NCBI GenBank assembly: GCA_002917075.1
Contig: NTMA01000042.1
Location: 1 to 64,000, forward strand
Source: Hawksworthiomyces lignivorus
Lineage: Eukaryota; Ascomycota; Sordariomycetes; Ophiostomatales; Ophiostomataceae
Direction: 5' to 3'
Length of the DNA: 64,000 nucleotides
The position numbers and the translations under genes were made by a program. The notes under the pieces are model-generated. The model was given only the letters and a program-made list of their open reading frames with translations, was not told where the DNA came from and searched no databases. Positions 1 through 10,827 of the stretch are shown here, piece by piece. Each line of letters starts with the position of its first letter. Within the stretch, counting starts at the first letter, position 1.

Positions 1-62
1 CCTAACCCTAACCCTAACCCTAACCTAACCCTAACCCTAACCCTAACCCTAACCCTAACCTA
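1..62. repeat. Telomere repeat array
   Basis: About ten tandem CCCTAA units, one lacking a C near base 21. This is the C-rich strand of the TTAGGG telomere of filamentous fungi, in the orientation expected for a left chromosome end, so the window starts at a true terminus. The array stops abruptly and unique AT-rich sequence follows. Confidence 0.97.
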
Positions 63-1709
63 CACAGTGTTTTTTTTCGATTTACAATTTTTGGTCAAGT
101 GTTTTGTTTTGTTATAGTTATAGTATTTGTGTGTTTCTTTTTTGACTTTTTGGGTGATTTGGTCTAGTTGTATGAGGTCTTCGTATTATTTGGGTTTATT
201 TTTTTTCTTTTTATGATAGTCGTTTCGATACGTCTCTTTTTTTTTTTGTGTTCGTTCGTATAATCGTTCGTCGATTCGTATTGTCATTGTTATGTAATTC
301 GTTAGATCGTCGGATTGGTTCATTTTGTTGATTTCGTTTTTGATGAGTTTCTTTAATTCTCGGTAGAATTATGTCATCGTAGATTCATCGTCTTAGTTTA
401 TTATCGTTATGAGACGTTTGAACTCGTTAACGTATTGTGATGTTGATCCGAGTTATTTGAGTTTGAATAACTTTTTTTCGTTTTTTCGATTAATGTCTGA
501 ATCCTCGAAGGTCTTCTTGAGTTCCTCCACGAACTTGTCATAATCTCCGAATATTGTCTTCGTGTCGATCATTATATCGTCCGAGTTTGTCTTATTGTTT
601 AGGAAGTTCGTGAGGTAGGACTTTGTCTATATCGTCACGGGTTCTTTCAGATAATCGATGATAATGAATATTTTATCAAACTTTTTTATTGACATATTAA
701 TCGATTGATGTACTAAGTACAAACGTGATTGTGTGAAAAAGGCTCTTAGATTGACTTAAGTGTCGTCGAACTTGTCAAACGTGTTGATTTTTAACGAATC
801 ACATGTCGATTCTCGTTAAATAATGAGATTTTCAAGGTACGTAACCTTGTTTGTTTTTGTGACGACCTCGTCGTTCAAAATAACTTTTTCGGTTTCAAGT
901 TGTCTAATTTTTCGTTGTACGACCAACATGTCTTATTGAGTAAAGGTGAGTACAAATGACGTGACTGAAGTGATTGAGGTTTTCGAAGAACTTGTAACAA
1001 CTTATTTTTCCGATATAGTGTTAAGATATTGTCTAATTGATACATTATCAAGTCTAAACAAGAGTCGTTATTGTTGTTACAAAGTTATAATAAATAATGT
1101 ATAGAGTGATCAAATCCAACATTTATGTTTTAAGTAAGAATTACGTAGTGTATCAATATATACAATGAGAGTATTGAATGATAGAGAAGTGTTTTGTGTA
1201 AGTCTTAAGATTCAGACAAGTGGTAACGACTGGATCGTTATCGTAAACTATTTAAGTTATTTAGGTAGAAAATGTATAGTTATATAGATCTACAACTTTA
1301 TTCGTACTTTATGTCTAAACTTCATTCTTCGTATAAAGTTTATTTCATTTTTATATCCTAACTTCATTCTTCGTATGAAGTTCAGTCACGTGTTCTTTTT
1401 GGTATAATATTCTTATTAGTATCTAAGTTCGTGTGGTACACTTGTTTATTCTAATATATTATTGATGTTAATTCCTTATGATGTTATTCTTATTAATATA
1501 CTAGTATACTCGTTTTGTCACACTTTATCGTCTTTCTCTTAAGGTCTTAATTTAGGTCTTTACGTTCTATTTTGTAACAAGACGTATCGTGATAGTGTAA
1601 TCAGACGAAACGACGTTGTTTTTTTTTTTTTTTTTTTGTATTGTGTTTTGTGATTGTACGTAGTTGATCTTGAAATAACTCAACTCAACCAAAGTATTAA
1701 TAATCAAAA

Positions 1710-1742
<33 letters not shown>

Positions 1743-2590
1743 GTAGATTTGTTCAATTAATATATGAGATTACTACAAATGGTTTTTACTACTAATCTTA
1801 CACGAATCATTCGTTTTTTGTATAACGTTAACCTCTTTTGTATTTGGTTTTCTTAACTAAACCGTCTTATATAATTGTTAGATTAAGGTATATTGGACGG
1901 AATACACGACTTTTACATAGGAGTCGACACGAGACTTCACGGAGACGAAGGTCCTAACACGGTACGAGGAGAACATACGAGGCTCGTCGTCGTGAGGTGA
2001 CAACAAGACCAATGTATCGAACACCGGTGGACAGACGACGAAATAAGAGACGAGGCCTCGGAGAAGAAGAGTATTGTAATAAGCCAGGGTCTCAAGGACG
2101 GTCTAGGGCGAGCCCAAGGCCAAAGAACAGGTCGGTGGGATTTAATGAAACACCGAGTGTTACGAAATAGGACGTAAAGACCTAAATTAAGACTTTAAGA
2201 AAAAGATGATAAAGTGTGATAGAACGAGTGTATTAGTATATTAATAAAGATAATACTATAAGGGATTAACATCAATAATATACTAGAATAGACAAGTGTA
2301 TTATACGAACTTAGATACTAGTAGAAATATTATATTAGTTATTTTCTTCCATGTAGACGATTTTCCTAAATAAGTAATTTTTTACAGATTTCCTAAAACA
2401 GACTTGTCGTTATAAATAATACGAACATAAACCTATAAGATTGATCACCTTTTATACACTTTTTGTTTTATACACTTTTTGTAGTTTTGTAACACTTAGA
2501 AGGATTTATTCTAGAACACTTGTTTGACTGATTTTTGTATAATACAACTTATGGGTTTTTTGATATACATTATCGTTTAAATAATTGTAA
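63..2590. repeat. Decayed AT-rich subtelomeric repeat, GpC-free
   Basis: There is no reading frame of 60 codons on either strand before about 2535. The upper strand is very rich in T as far as about 1.6 kb. By hand count, bases 61-1920 hold about 80 CpG but a single GpC, an extreme skew. A T-run near 1620-1637 and an A-run of over 30 near 1709-1740 interrupt it. Bases 1921-2160 are more GC-rich but still almost lack GpC. The stretch includes one half of a direct repeat (1414-1585 against 3371-3525). I read it as a repeat decayed by C-to-T mutation; the original element is not recognisable. Confidence 0.7.
1414..1585 (+). repeat. Direct repeat copy B (heavily mutated)
   Basis: Aligns without inversion to 3371-3525. 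Almost all differences are C to T or G to A relative to the other copy, with a few short indels towards the right end. The mutated C is often preceded by a purine, and the mutated G is mostly followed by T. This is the best internal evidence for a RIP-like process here. Confidence 0.75.
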
Positions 2591-2591
2591 T

Positions 2592-3372
2592 AATCTAGGC
2601 TTTAAGGAGATAGCGGGGTATAGACTACCTATGCCCAAAAGTAGTCTTTTGTCCCGCCAAATTCAGTATAGACTTTCATTAAACCACTCAGTCGCAAACA
2701 GCCTCGCCTTATATATAAGTGTTCCACTCCTCACCACATTGGCCAATATCGCCACCGGTAGTCTCCGGCTGGGTCACTGGCCGTCACACTTTAAACACTC
2801 CCGTACTATAGTTATTCCGAAGCCCGATAAGACACCCACCGAAAGGTAGGAGACGAAGAGTTGGCGGCCTATAGGACTACTAAGCACGGTAGACAAGGCC
2901 ATCGAGGCCACAGTAGCCCACCGGCTCACGGAGACCGCCGAAGACAACCGCATCTTTTCGGAAGGCTAAATGGACAACCGCCGGCGCCGGTCCACGGAAC
3001 TGGCGGCGCGCCTGGTAGTCGACGACGTGTTTACGACGTGGGCTGTCGGCGACAAGGCCTCCTTGTTCCAATTAGACATATAAGACGTATTCGATAACGT
3101 AGACCACCGTTGGTTAGTTTATACGTTTTAGTCCCTACGTCTCCCCAACTGGTTAACGACGTGGGTCCGTAACTATCTCATCGACCGTACTACAGAGTTG
3201 ACGTTCGACGGTAAAACCACTCTGACACGATCGGTTACCGCCGAAGTGTCCCAAGGTTCTCCTCTATCGTCGATTTTATTCATCCTTTTCACCATACCGT
3301 TATTTAAGGAGTTGGAAAAGGTGTTCGGAATTATTATAGTAGACTTCGTCGACGACACTAATATATTAACTA
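2592..3372 (+). pseudogene. LINE (non-LTR) reverse transcriptase remnant
   Basis: One continuous frame encodes the central reverse transcriptase domain of a fungal LINE. Its landmarks in order are HFKHSRTIVIPKPDK, WRPIGLLSTVDKAIEATVA, RSTELAARLVVDD, QGSPLSSILFILF and the active-site box FVDDTN (family form FADD). The frame is broken only by TAG/TAA stops, for example at 2847-2849 and in LDI-stop-DVFD, each where the family usually has Gln. The endonuclease, RNase H and C-terminal parts are missing, and similarity ends about 3370 at the start of direct repeat copy A. It is a dead fragment, decayed by C-to-T changes rather than by indels. Confidence 0.9.
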
Positions 3373-3525
3373 CTAGTATCTAATTCCTTGTGATACATTT
3401 GCCTATTCCGGTATATTATTGGTGTTAGTCCCCAATGGTGTTATCCCCACCAATATACTAGTACAATTGTTTCTGCCACATTTTACCGCCCTCTTAGGTT
3501 TTAATTTACGTCCTATTTCGTAATA
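3371..3525 (+). repeat. Direct repeat copy A (less mutated)
   Basis: Partner of 1414-1585 in direct orientation. It abuts the end of the reverse transcriptase remnant, so it may be a segment of the same composite element. It contains a reiterated motif around GGTGTTAG and GGTGTTAT. No coding potential was seen. Confidence 0.75.
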
Positions 3526-3555
3526 GGTAGGGTTCAATTAGATTCACTTAGTAGG

Positions 3556-3734
3556 TGTCAAGTTAGTTTGAGTAGAGCCATTGATTAAGAGAGGCCAGAA
3601 GAGATATCCTAGAGGGAGGCAGGGCGAGGAGCCCTCTCTATATAGTGCTATATACAGTGTATCACCACGGTATTCAAGTGATAGGCATACGGTATCAACC
3701 TACAGACATGGTATTATATAAACACTGTTCAACA
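3556..3734 (+). mobile_element. Solo LTR, family 1 (copy 1)
   Basis: A 179-bp sequence beginning TGTCAAG and ending TTCAACA, flanked by the perfect 5-bp duplication GTAGG (3551-3555 and 3735-3739). It is closely similar to copies at 10972, 31422 and 42106. Having TG...CA ends, a target duplication and no internal region, it is a solo LTR left by recombination between the two LTRs of a retrotransposon. Compared with copies 2 and 3 it has several transitions, two of them in GpC context. Confidence 0.93.
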
Positions 3735-3817
3735 GTAGGCTATGTTTCTTATGTCTCTTTTTCCAGAAAAGCCATGGCGCCGCTGTCTCGTAGCATTTTT
3801 GCACTCGCGCGTCGAAC

Positions 3818-5287
3818 TTAGATTTGGTATCGAAGCAGCGTGTAGGAGCACCGTTTTAGGACGACGGTTTTAGATGCGGAGAGGCCAGAGCGGATGGGAA
3901 CAATCTTGTCCTTGTGCTCAAAGGAGTTTTCGTCTTGGGGCTCACCAGCGACCTCGATCTTCTCGAGGCCGGCCTGGATGGCGCAGTCGATCTGTAGATC
4001 AACCTCGACGTCCTCGAGCTTACCGTTGACGACGGAGATGGTGAGGATGTCTTTTTCATCGACGGTTGCGGCTAGGTCGAGGTACTTGAGGTCGGTAGGT
4101 AGCATGCGGGCGAACTTGTCGAGCTGGCCGACGAGCGGGCCCTGGAAGGTGGAACAGACAACGTGGGCGGCGACGGAGCGACCGCTGAGGTGCTGGGAGG
4201 CGAGGAGGTAGGGCCACCAGGTCGTCTGCTTGAGCAGGTCGCCGTCCTTGGTGAAGAGCGGAGCGATGACGTTAACGCTCTGGGCTAGGCAGGCGATCTC
4301 GACAATGTCGGCGTGGCGGACAAAGACGTTGAGCCAGACGGCGACGCCAAGCATGTCGGAGACATTGTAGATCTCCTCGTGGCCGTCGAAGCCGGGGTAT
4401 TTCTGCGGGTTCCAGACATTCCACTCATCAAAACAAATCTTGACCGGCCGGGCCACGTTCTTCTGGAAGCGGGCTAGGCCGATCATGGACTGGGTCCAGA
4501 CGATACCGGTCTCAGCAATGCGCGGTGCAAAGAGGGCCATCTCGTGGGTTTTTTGCTCGCTGTACAGATGGATGGAGTGGTAGTCGACCCACTCGATACA
4601 CTGGTTGAGCACGTATGCGTCCCAATCGTCATAACCGTGCTTGCCGCACAAGACCAACTTGACGGTCGGGTCGAGGAACCGGATGGCCTTGGCCCACTGG
4701 ATGGCCATGGCCGCATAGGCCTCCTTGGAGACCTGGGCTACCTGGTAGTCTCCATAGACCTCGTTGCCCAGGCACCAGTACTGGACGCCGTGCGGCTTCT
4801 CATAGCCGTGGCTGCGGCGCAGGTTGGCATAGTAAGAGTCTGAGTCGCTGTTGCAGTACTCGATCCAGGCCAGCGCCTCGCGCAGGTCGCCGGTGCCCAT
4901 GTTCAGGCAGAAAAAGGGTTCGACGCCCACCTCGCGGCACCACTCGACGAACTCGTTCGTCCCAAACGTGTTGGGCTCGACGTTGCGCCAGGCAAGCTCG
5001 ATGCGCGGCTTGCGCGTAGGACCCACGCCGTCCATCCAGTTGAAGTTGGCTGTGTAGTTGCCGCCTGGGTAGCGGACGAGCGGCGGGCGAACCTCCTTCA
5101 TGGCCTCGAGCACGTCCTTACGAAAGATGCTGACGCACTCATCCTGGGTCGAGGCCGCAGGGAATGTCGACGGTACCAGGCCGCCGTAGACGCAGCGGCC
5201 CATGTGCTCAACAAAGCCCGAGTAGATCTTGCGGTCCACTGTCCCAATGGTGTGCTGGGTGACGATGCTGATAATGGCTTGCTCCAT
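3818..5287 (-). CDS. GH51 alpha-L-arabinofuranosidase
   Basis: Intronless gene for about 489 residues. The first ATG of the frame is at 5287; the open frame continues 14 codons upstream without another ATG. It hydrolyses terminal arabinofuranosyl groups of arabinoxylan and arabinan. Family GH51 marks are the GNEVYG motif with the acid/base Glu near residue 176 and the FDEWNVW motif with the nucleophile Glu near 288, inside a TIM barrel, followed by a C-terminal beta domain. No signal peptide is seen, so it fits the short intracellular GH51 type acting on imported oligosaccharides. Downstream (5' side) lies an 840-bp spacer, then a GH79 gene on the same strand and a sugar porter, which suggests a hemicellulose utilisation island. 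The gene appears intact. Confidence 0.93.
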   Translation of the reverse strand: MEQAIISIVTQHTIGTVDRKIYSGFVEHMGRCVYGGLVPSTFPAASTQDECVSIFRKDVLEAMKEVRPPLVRYPGGNYTANFNWMDGVGPTRKPRIELAWRNVEPNTFGTNEFVEWCREVGVEPFFCLNMGTGDLREALAWIEYCNSDSDSYYANLRRSHGYEKPHGVQYWCLGNEVYGDYQVAQVSKEAYAAMAIQWAKAIRFLDPTVKLVLCGKHGYDDWDAYVLNQCIEWVDYHSIHLYSEQKTHEMALFAPRIAETGIVWTQSMIGLARFQKNVARPVKICFDEWNVWNPQKYPGFDGHEEIYNVSDMLGVAVWLNVFVRHADIVEIACLAQSVNVIAPLFTKDGDLLKQTTWWPYLLASQHLSGRSVAAHVVCSTFQGPLVGQLDKFARMLPTDLKYLDLAATVDEKDILTISVVNGKLEDVEVDLQIDCAIQAGLEKIEVAGEPQDENSFEHKDKIVPIRSGLSASKTVVLKRCSYTLLRYQI

Positions 5288-6127
5288 GGTGGCGGTGAAG
5301 ACTGGAGATAAGAGGATAGTGAAATACAAAGGGGGGGTGGGGAGGGACGGAAGGTATATTATACGGAGATGTGAAAAGAGAGAGTCGCGTTTGATTTAAC
5401 AGACAGTCACCAATCCATCTGAGCTATGCAGCTGACATTATAAACAATCACTGTCTTATTGCAGGTTTTCTTTTTCGTGTGTTTTTCTTTCTTTCTCCGC
5501 ATATGGATGGTTATTTCTATGTAAAACAAAGCCAAGCCATTCATCAGAAGACAGAGTCGACTGGTTGGACGCCGCTCCGGCATCAAGGGAATGGGATCAG
5601 CCGTATAGTTGCCTTAGGAAGTAAGTAGTTTTCCGCAAGAAAGACGAAGGGGTTGCAGTTGCGTTAGAATCACATAACCTAGAGGAACCAGGTGGGCGTC
5701 GCGGACGTCGCGGAGAACGAACTCGCGGACGAGGGACTCGCACAGCATGAGGTTCGTGAGTCTCGCTTCCAACACAAATGGGCAGGAACGACTGGAAAAC
5801 GGGCAAAGACTCTGACTCCGCTTGCACGTGCGATGCCGGCCCGCCATGTGATATCATCCTGTACTTGCATTCGTATATACACATTTGAAAAAAGAGAAAA
5901 AAAGGAAAGAAAGAAAACAAAAGACAAGTTTCCGTCGATCTGCTTGAATCACATCAACTGATCATTGACCACGTAATACAAATGTTTTCAGTGAACCACT
6001 ACATCCACTGATAAAATTTTACTAGTGGGTGTAGTGGGTGCCGTTTCAGTGGTCCAGAGGATCAAAGGAAATCAAAACTTTGGCACACTCGGGTAGACGG
6101 CCACCAAATCAAGAGACCACCCCAAAC
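5288..6127. promoter_or_regulatory. Spacer with CGCGGA-rich block upstream of GH51 gene
   Basis: 840 bp between the GH51 start and the GH79 stop. Several short overlapping frames here show no recognisable protein. At 5698-5713 GTCGCGGA and ACGTCGCGG follow each other, and CGCGGACGAGG occurs at about 5724-5734. A similar cluster lies in the GH79/sugar-porter promoter near 8151-8192, so this is a candidate shared regulator site. Confidence 0.4.
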
Positions 6128-7751
6128 TCAAAAATACACAATGACGGCCTCACTGTCCAACACGGTCACCTCGACCGTGCCGTCGACCACGGACACCGTC
6201 TCGGACGCGTGGACCGACGCCACCATGTGGCCCTTGCCCTCGTCGATCGAGTAGGACCACTGCTCGCCGGCCCAGGTAATGTTCTGCGTCGGGCCGGCGT
6301 AGTCGTAGCCGAGCGCCTGACAGCCAGCCGCCGCGGTTAGTCGCTGCACCGTGGCCGTCTCGGTGCAGCTGGACGGCGCCGGCACCGCAAAGGTCACGCG
6401 GCCGCGGTCACCCGTGCTAACGCCCTCGGCCCAGGCCTGCAGATTGATGAGGGCCACCTTGGCGAGCTTGCCGGAGGTGGTACTGTACGACGCATAGGCC
6501 GTCAGCAGGTCCGAGCCGAGGGCGACCTCGACGACGTCGCCGGGCTCCTGACCAATGAAATCGGCCACAAACGCTAGCGCATAAAAGGGCGCGCGCACCT
6601 GCGGGCCCGGGTTCGCCGGAGCGGCCGAGTCGTTGGGGATCCATAGGCTGTGGTTGGCGGCCGGGCGCATGGTGCCATCGACGCGCTTAGCGCCCTGCGA
6701 TATGGCGTATAGCTGGAAGTCGACGGACCAGAGCGCCGCCCCCAGGCTGTCCTGGATGGCCAGCGGGCTGACGAGGCCGGCGCCGGTCTCGCTGAAGACA
6801 TACCGGACGTCCGGGTAATTGGCCGCTAGAAAGGCAATGTCCTGCGGCGAGCCGGCCGTGAAGTTGGCCACCGTGGCGCTGTGGTTCATTAGGTATGCCT
6901 GCATGTCGGACAGCGTCGTGATCTTGTCCCAGACCTGGTAGAAGTGCGCTGCAGCGGCGGTGGCCGTGCGTGGCTCATTGACGCCCTGGTTGAAGGCATT
7001 TTGGCTGTTGGTCAGCGTATGCTACAGCAGACAAGTCGGTCAGTCAAGTCGATCGGATACAAGAGGCTCACATCGTAATCCTGTCTGTGTTGGTCGACTC
7101 CGCTAGATGGGCCACGTCCATCAGCTCAAAGATCTGGCCGCTGAGGCCCAGCTTCTCCGTCAGGCTGCTGCGTATGGTTGCCACGCCGGCCACGTAGTCG
7201 GAGACGTTGTACGTCACGCCGAATTCGCCGGCATACAAGTCGGGCTCGTTGCCAATGGCAATAGCCGTCAGGCGGTCGGCCACGTGGTCGAGGCACAGGC
7301 CGATAAAAGTCACCGCATTGCTGATGTTCAGGGTTGGACTCAGCGGCGCCTGCACGCTGAACGAGAAGTTCTGGAAGATGTCGAAGCCGTCAAAGTAGCT
7401 CGGGCCCAGAATGTACGAGGCCGCCGAGCCGATGGGGCAGTCGCCCGAGACGCAGACCCGGATGGCTGCCTGACCCGGATCGTACGTCAGCAGGTCGTTG
7501 CTAGTGCCGCCAATGCGCACCGTCAGCTTCTTGCTGAGCCGCCTGCCTACCGAGTTCATCAGGTTATTGGAGAAGTCGTTGGCGTAGTCGTTCAGAAAGG
7601 CCATCTCGAACCCAAAGCCCACAAAGTCGGCCGGCGCCGCCACAGCATTCGTCGGCTTCGTCGTCGCCGCAGGCACCGTTGTCGTCGCTGCAGCGGCATA
7701 TTGGGCGACGGTCGCCATAGTCAGGCCAAAAGAAAGAAAAGATGTCTTCAT
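6128..7751 (-). CDS. Secreted GH79 beta-glucuronidase-like hydrolase
   Basis: Two exons, 7751-7072 and 7004-6128, joined across a 67-bp intron (donor GTGAGC, acceptor AACAG) give 518 residues. The protein begins with a signal peptide (MKTSFLSFGL, then a hydrophobic stretch to AAAA, about residue 22), so it is secreted. The GH79 fold is shown by FVGFGFEMAFL near residue 43, the acid/base in AIGNEPDLY (Glu about 169), the nucleophile in VFSETGAG (Glu about 299) and a C-terminal beta-sandwich domain. Family members release (4-O-methyl)glucuronic acid from arabinogalactan or related glycans. It sits divergently from the sugar porter at 8717, sharing a promoter of about 965 bp. It appears intact; the exact substrate cannot be read from sequence. 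Confidence 0.9.
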
Positions 7752-8716
7752 GCTGATATGAAAATGGTAGAAGAGAACTAGATAACAAGATAGCTAGGTA
7801 ATTAAACAATCACACAGTTGGTAACTAAATCAACAAGCAACTAAAATTGGTGAGGAATAGTAAAATACTAGAAAGCAAGTAACCGGGCTGCCCTCTCTAG
7901 AAGCCAGTCATGTCTTTTATTCTTGTGAAAATTATGTAGGCAACAGTCGGTCTACCAAGCTGTGAAGTCATTGCCTTGGCCAACGGGTTATGTCGTAGGA
8001 TATCTTCATACATAGAAGCTGTGGCACGATCGTCCATAGGAACACCCCTGATTGGCTGCACTCGGTTAGCTACATATGTAGGAAGTAGTCGGCCTAGGCG
8101 GTGGACACTCTCGCAATTGAACTTCTATCAAGAGCCAACCGTCGACGGCTGTCGCGGAAGTCGCGGGCCTCGCGCCGTTCGCGGACGTCGCTGACATCAC
8201 CCAAAGGACATGACCCCGAAAATGGCGAGATTACGTGGTTGCTCCAGTCCGATGCGGTCTGCCGTGAATGTGGCCCCGTCTTGGTTGCCTTGCGCTGTGG
8301 GCGAACCCATTCCCAACTCCACTTGCAGTGGCCCACGCCAAGAGGGGACTGGCCGAAGAACCAATAGACGAGAATCCGGGGTAGTGTCAAAGGGCAATAG
8401 CGACACCAAGACAGAAAAAGGATCAAGGAAACGAGCAGATGGTGTTCTCGTGTTCCTAGACCAGAAGATCAGGGACGCGGCAGACTCGCCCGGAGATATA
8501 GTCTGTCAATGATCGTCTCTTTTTCTTGGCAAGTCTTTTTTCTAACGAGTTTCTTTTCACAGGCTTTTTTCCCTTTCCTGTAATCTTGTGGTCTTGTTGT
8601 CTTGCTCTGTTGTTTCTTTTGTTATTCTTGAAAGAAGGACAGAATTCGAAGAATCAAGGAGAAATAAAAAAAAGGGGGGAGGAATTCAAACAGACAAAAG
8701 GGAAAAAAACATCACA
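7752..8716. promoter_or_regulatory. Divergent promoter GH79 / sugar porter
   Basis: 965 bp between two divergent start codons. Overlapping open frames at 8094-8512 on both strands look like compositional shadows of a GC-rich patch, not genes. At 8151-8192 GTCGCGGA, GTCGCGGG, CTCGCG and TTCGCGGACGTCG occur in a row, resembling the block at 5698-5734. A pyrimidine-rich tract at about 8517-8630 precedes the porter. Confidence 0.5.
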
Positions 8717-10827
8717 ATGGCCAACAGGATCGCCGAACATTTCAAGACGCGGACACAACATGTCAACCGTCGCCTCCTCTACTCTGTCATTCTTATCTCC
8801 ATCTCGTCAATGAACTATGGCTTTGACAACCAGGCTTTTTCAACCACGCAGTCCATGACGCCCTTTACCGAGCGTTTCGGTGAATACAATAAGATGACCC
8901 AAGAATACTACTTTCCCAGTTACTGGCTGTCACTCTTTGACAGTCTGAACTACATTACCTTTGGATTTGGTGAGCTATAGAGTGATTGGTCTTTGGTCTT
9001 TGAGGATTTTCAGTCTTTGCATTTTGGCGTTCTTGGGTCTGAACTGACTTTTCTCAGGCGTCCTCTTTGGCAGTTTCATTTCCGCCCGGTTCGGCCGTCG
9101 TTGGTGCATGTTTAGCATGAGCGCGTATGCCCTGGTCACGGCGACGCTGTGTGTCACTGCCCAGAACAAGTCCCAGATCATGGCCGCCCGCATTCTCAAC
9201 TACTTTTACGTCGGCATGGAGTTGTCTGTTGTACCCGTTTTTCAGTCGGAAATTGGTAAGAGAAAAAGAAAACCAGAGGAAATGAAAAGAAGAGAAGAGA
9301 GAAGAAGAAGAAGAAGAAGCAAAAGAAAAAAAAAAGAAGAAGAAGAAAACGAAAAAAAGAAGAAAAGAAAGAATAGGAAAAAAAAAAGAAAAACTCTTCT
9401 GACATCTACCTTAGTTCCCGCTTCGTTTCGAGGTTTCGCCGTCGGCTCATACCAGCTCAGTCTGACCTTTGGCGGCGTCGTCATCAACAGCGTCTGCTAC
9501 GGCACAAGCCGCCGCTACTCCGACGACCGCGCCTGGCGCATCCCCCTCGGCCTTTTTTACATTGTGCCCTCGATCATCCTGTCGGGCATCTGGTTTGTTC
9601 CCGAGTCGCCGCGCTGGCTGCTGCAGCAGGACCGGGTCGACGATGCCCGTCGCAACCTGGTGCTGCTGCGCGAGAACAAAAATGTGACCGACGAAGACAT
9701 CGACCGCGAGTTTGCCGAGATCCAGTTTCAGCTGCAGCGCGAGAGCGAACAGGGCCGCTTCCGCGAGATATTCCAGGGCGTCAACCTGCGCCGTACCTTT
9801 ATCGTCGTCGCCGTCAACTTCTTCCAACAGGCCACCGGCCAGGCCTTTGTGTCGCAGTACGGCGCCATCTACGTCAAATCGCTCGACACGCTGAATCCGT
9901 CCCTATTTGCGGTGATGAACTCGGCCCTGGCGGCCGGCGTGATGGTCTTGATGTTGATTGGATCGGATCGATTGGGTCGGAGGTATGTTTCTCGTATAGC
10001 CAGATTGTTCACTTGGCTTTTCTTTTTCCTTTTTTCCCTCTTCCCCCTTTCGCTGACCGTCAGAACCATTCTCTTCATCGCCAACGGTCTCATGTTCTGC
10101 GCCCTCATGTCCATGGCCGGCATTGGCACCCAGGCTACCCTCGATCGAGCCAGCAAGACTGGCGTCATGGCGCTGATGACCGTGTTTGGCGTTGCCTTTG
10201 GCATGGGCTGGGGGCCGATGACGTGGGTCGTGACAACCGAGGTGGCAGCGCTGCGTTTACGTGATCTGACGGTCCGGGTCGGCTTCATTGTAAACATTAT
10301 TTTCAAGTAAGTGAGGAGAAGAAGAAAATAACAGAATAGAAGAGAAAAGACAAAAAAAGTCGACTGCTAATTCAACAGCTTTGCCGTCAACTTCTGCATT
10401 CCCTACATGGTCTTTTCCGACTACGCCGATCTAGGCAGCAAGGTTGGCTTCATCTTTGGAAGCATCGTCTTACTGGCTCTGCTATTCATCTACTTCTGCC
10501 TGCCCGAGTGCAAGGGCAAGTCGCTGGAACAGGTTGACTATCTCTTCAACACCCGCATACCTATGCGCCAGTTTGGCAAGATGCCGGCTGAGTCGGTCTT
10601 GCAGATTGAGCATGCAAAGGGCAACAACGATGCCGAAAAGGCTCTGACGACCGCGACCATGTAAGTGGCATCTAGACTTCATATTATGTCTTATCCTTCT
10701 ATACCCTTTTTGGTTTTTATTTTTGTTTCTCCTCGCTTTAACTAGACAAGCGACCCACAACCGCCTAGAGAACACGTCTAAAACAGCCAACGAGCCCCGC
10801 GCCAACTGCTACATGTCTTTCTTTTGA
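8717..10827 (+). CDS. MFS sugar porter
   Basis: Six exons fit the frame: 8717-8969, 9058-9255, 9415-9982, 10064-10306, 10379-10660 and 10746-10827, giving 541 residues. Sugar porter signatures are present: FGRR after TM2, PESPRWLL after TM6, DRLGRR after TM8 and PECKGKSLE after TM12 (usual form PETKG). It is a proton-coupled hexose or oligosaccharide importer of the plasma membrane. Neighbouring GH51 and GH79 genes suggest uptake of released pentose or uronic sugars. The second intron is odd: 159 bp, almost entirely A and G, divisible by three and without a stop codon, so retention would insert 53 mostly basic and acidic residues. The last intron could also be read as an immediate stop after ACCATG. 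Confidence 0.88.

Noticed and set aside
63..2590. A coiled-coil-like protein readable in the plain complement (not reverse complement) of the left end
   Set aside because: It has a stop about every 22 codons, close to chance for this composition, and the Lys/Gln/Leu bias follows from the T-rich, TCG-rich strand. I use it only as a prompt to check orientation.
5597..5961. Overlapping frames of 77-107 codons between GH51 and GH79
   Set aside because: Conflicting frames on both strands around a simple purine/pyrimidine tract; none resembles a protein.
8094..8512. Four overlapping 70-110 codon frames on both strands
   Set aside because: They lie in a GC-rich divergent promoter, have no recognisable motif and overlap on opposite strands.
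9196..9487. Phe/Leu-rich minus-strand frames
   Set aside because: They are the complement of the purine-rich intron of the sugar porter.
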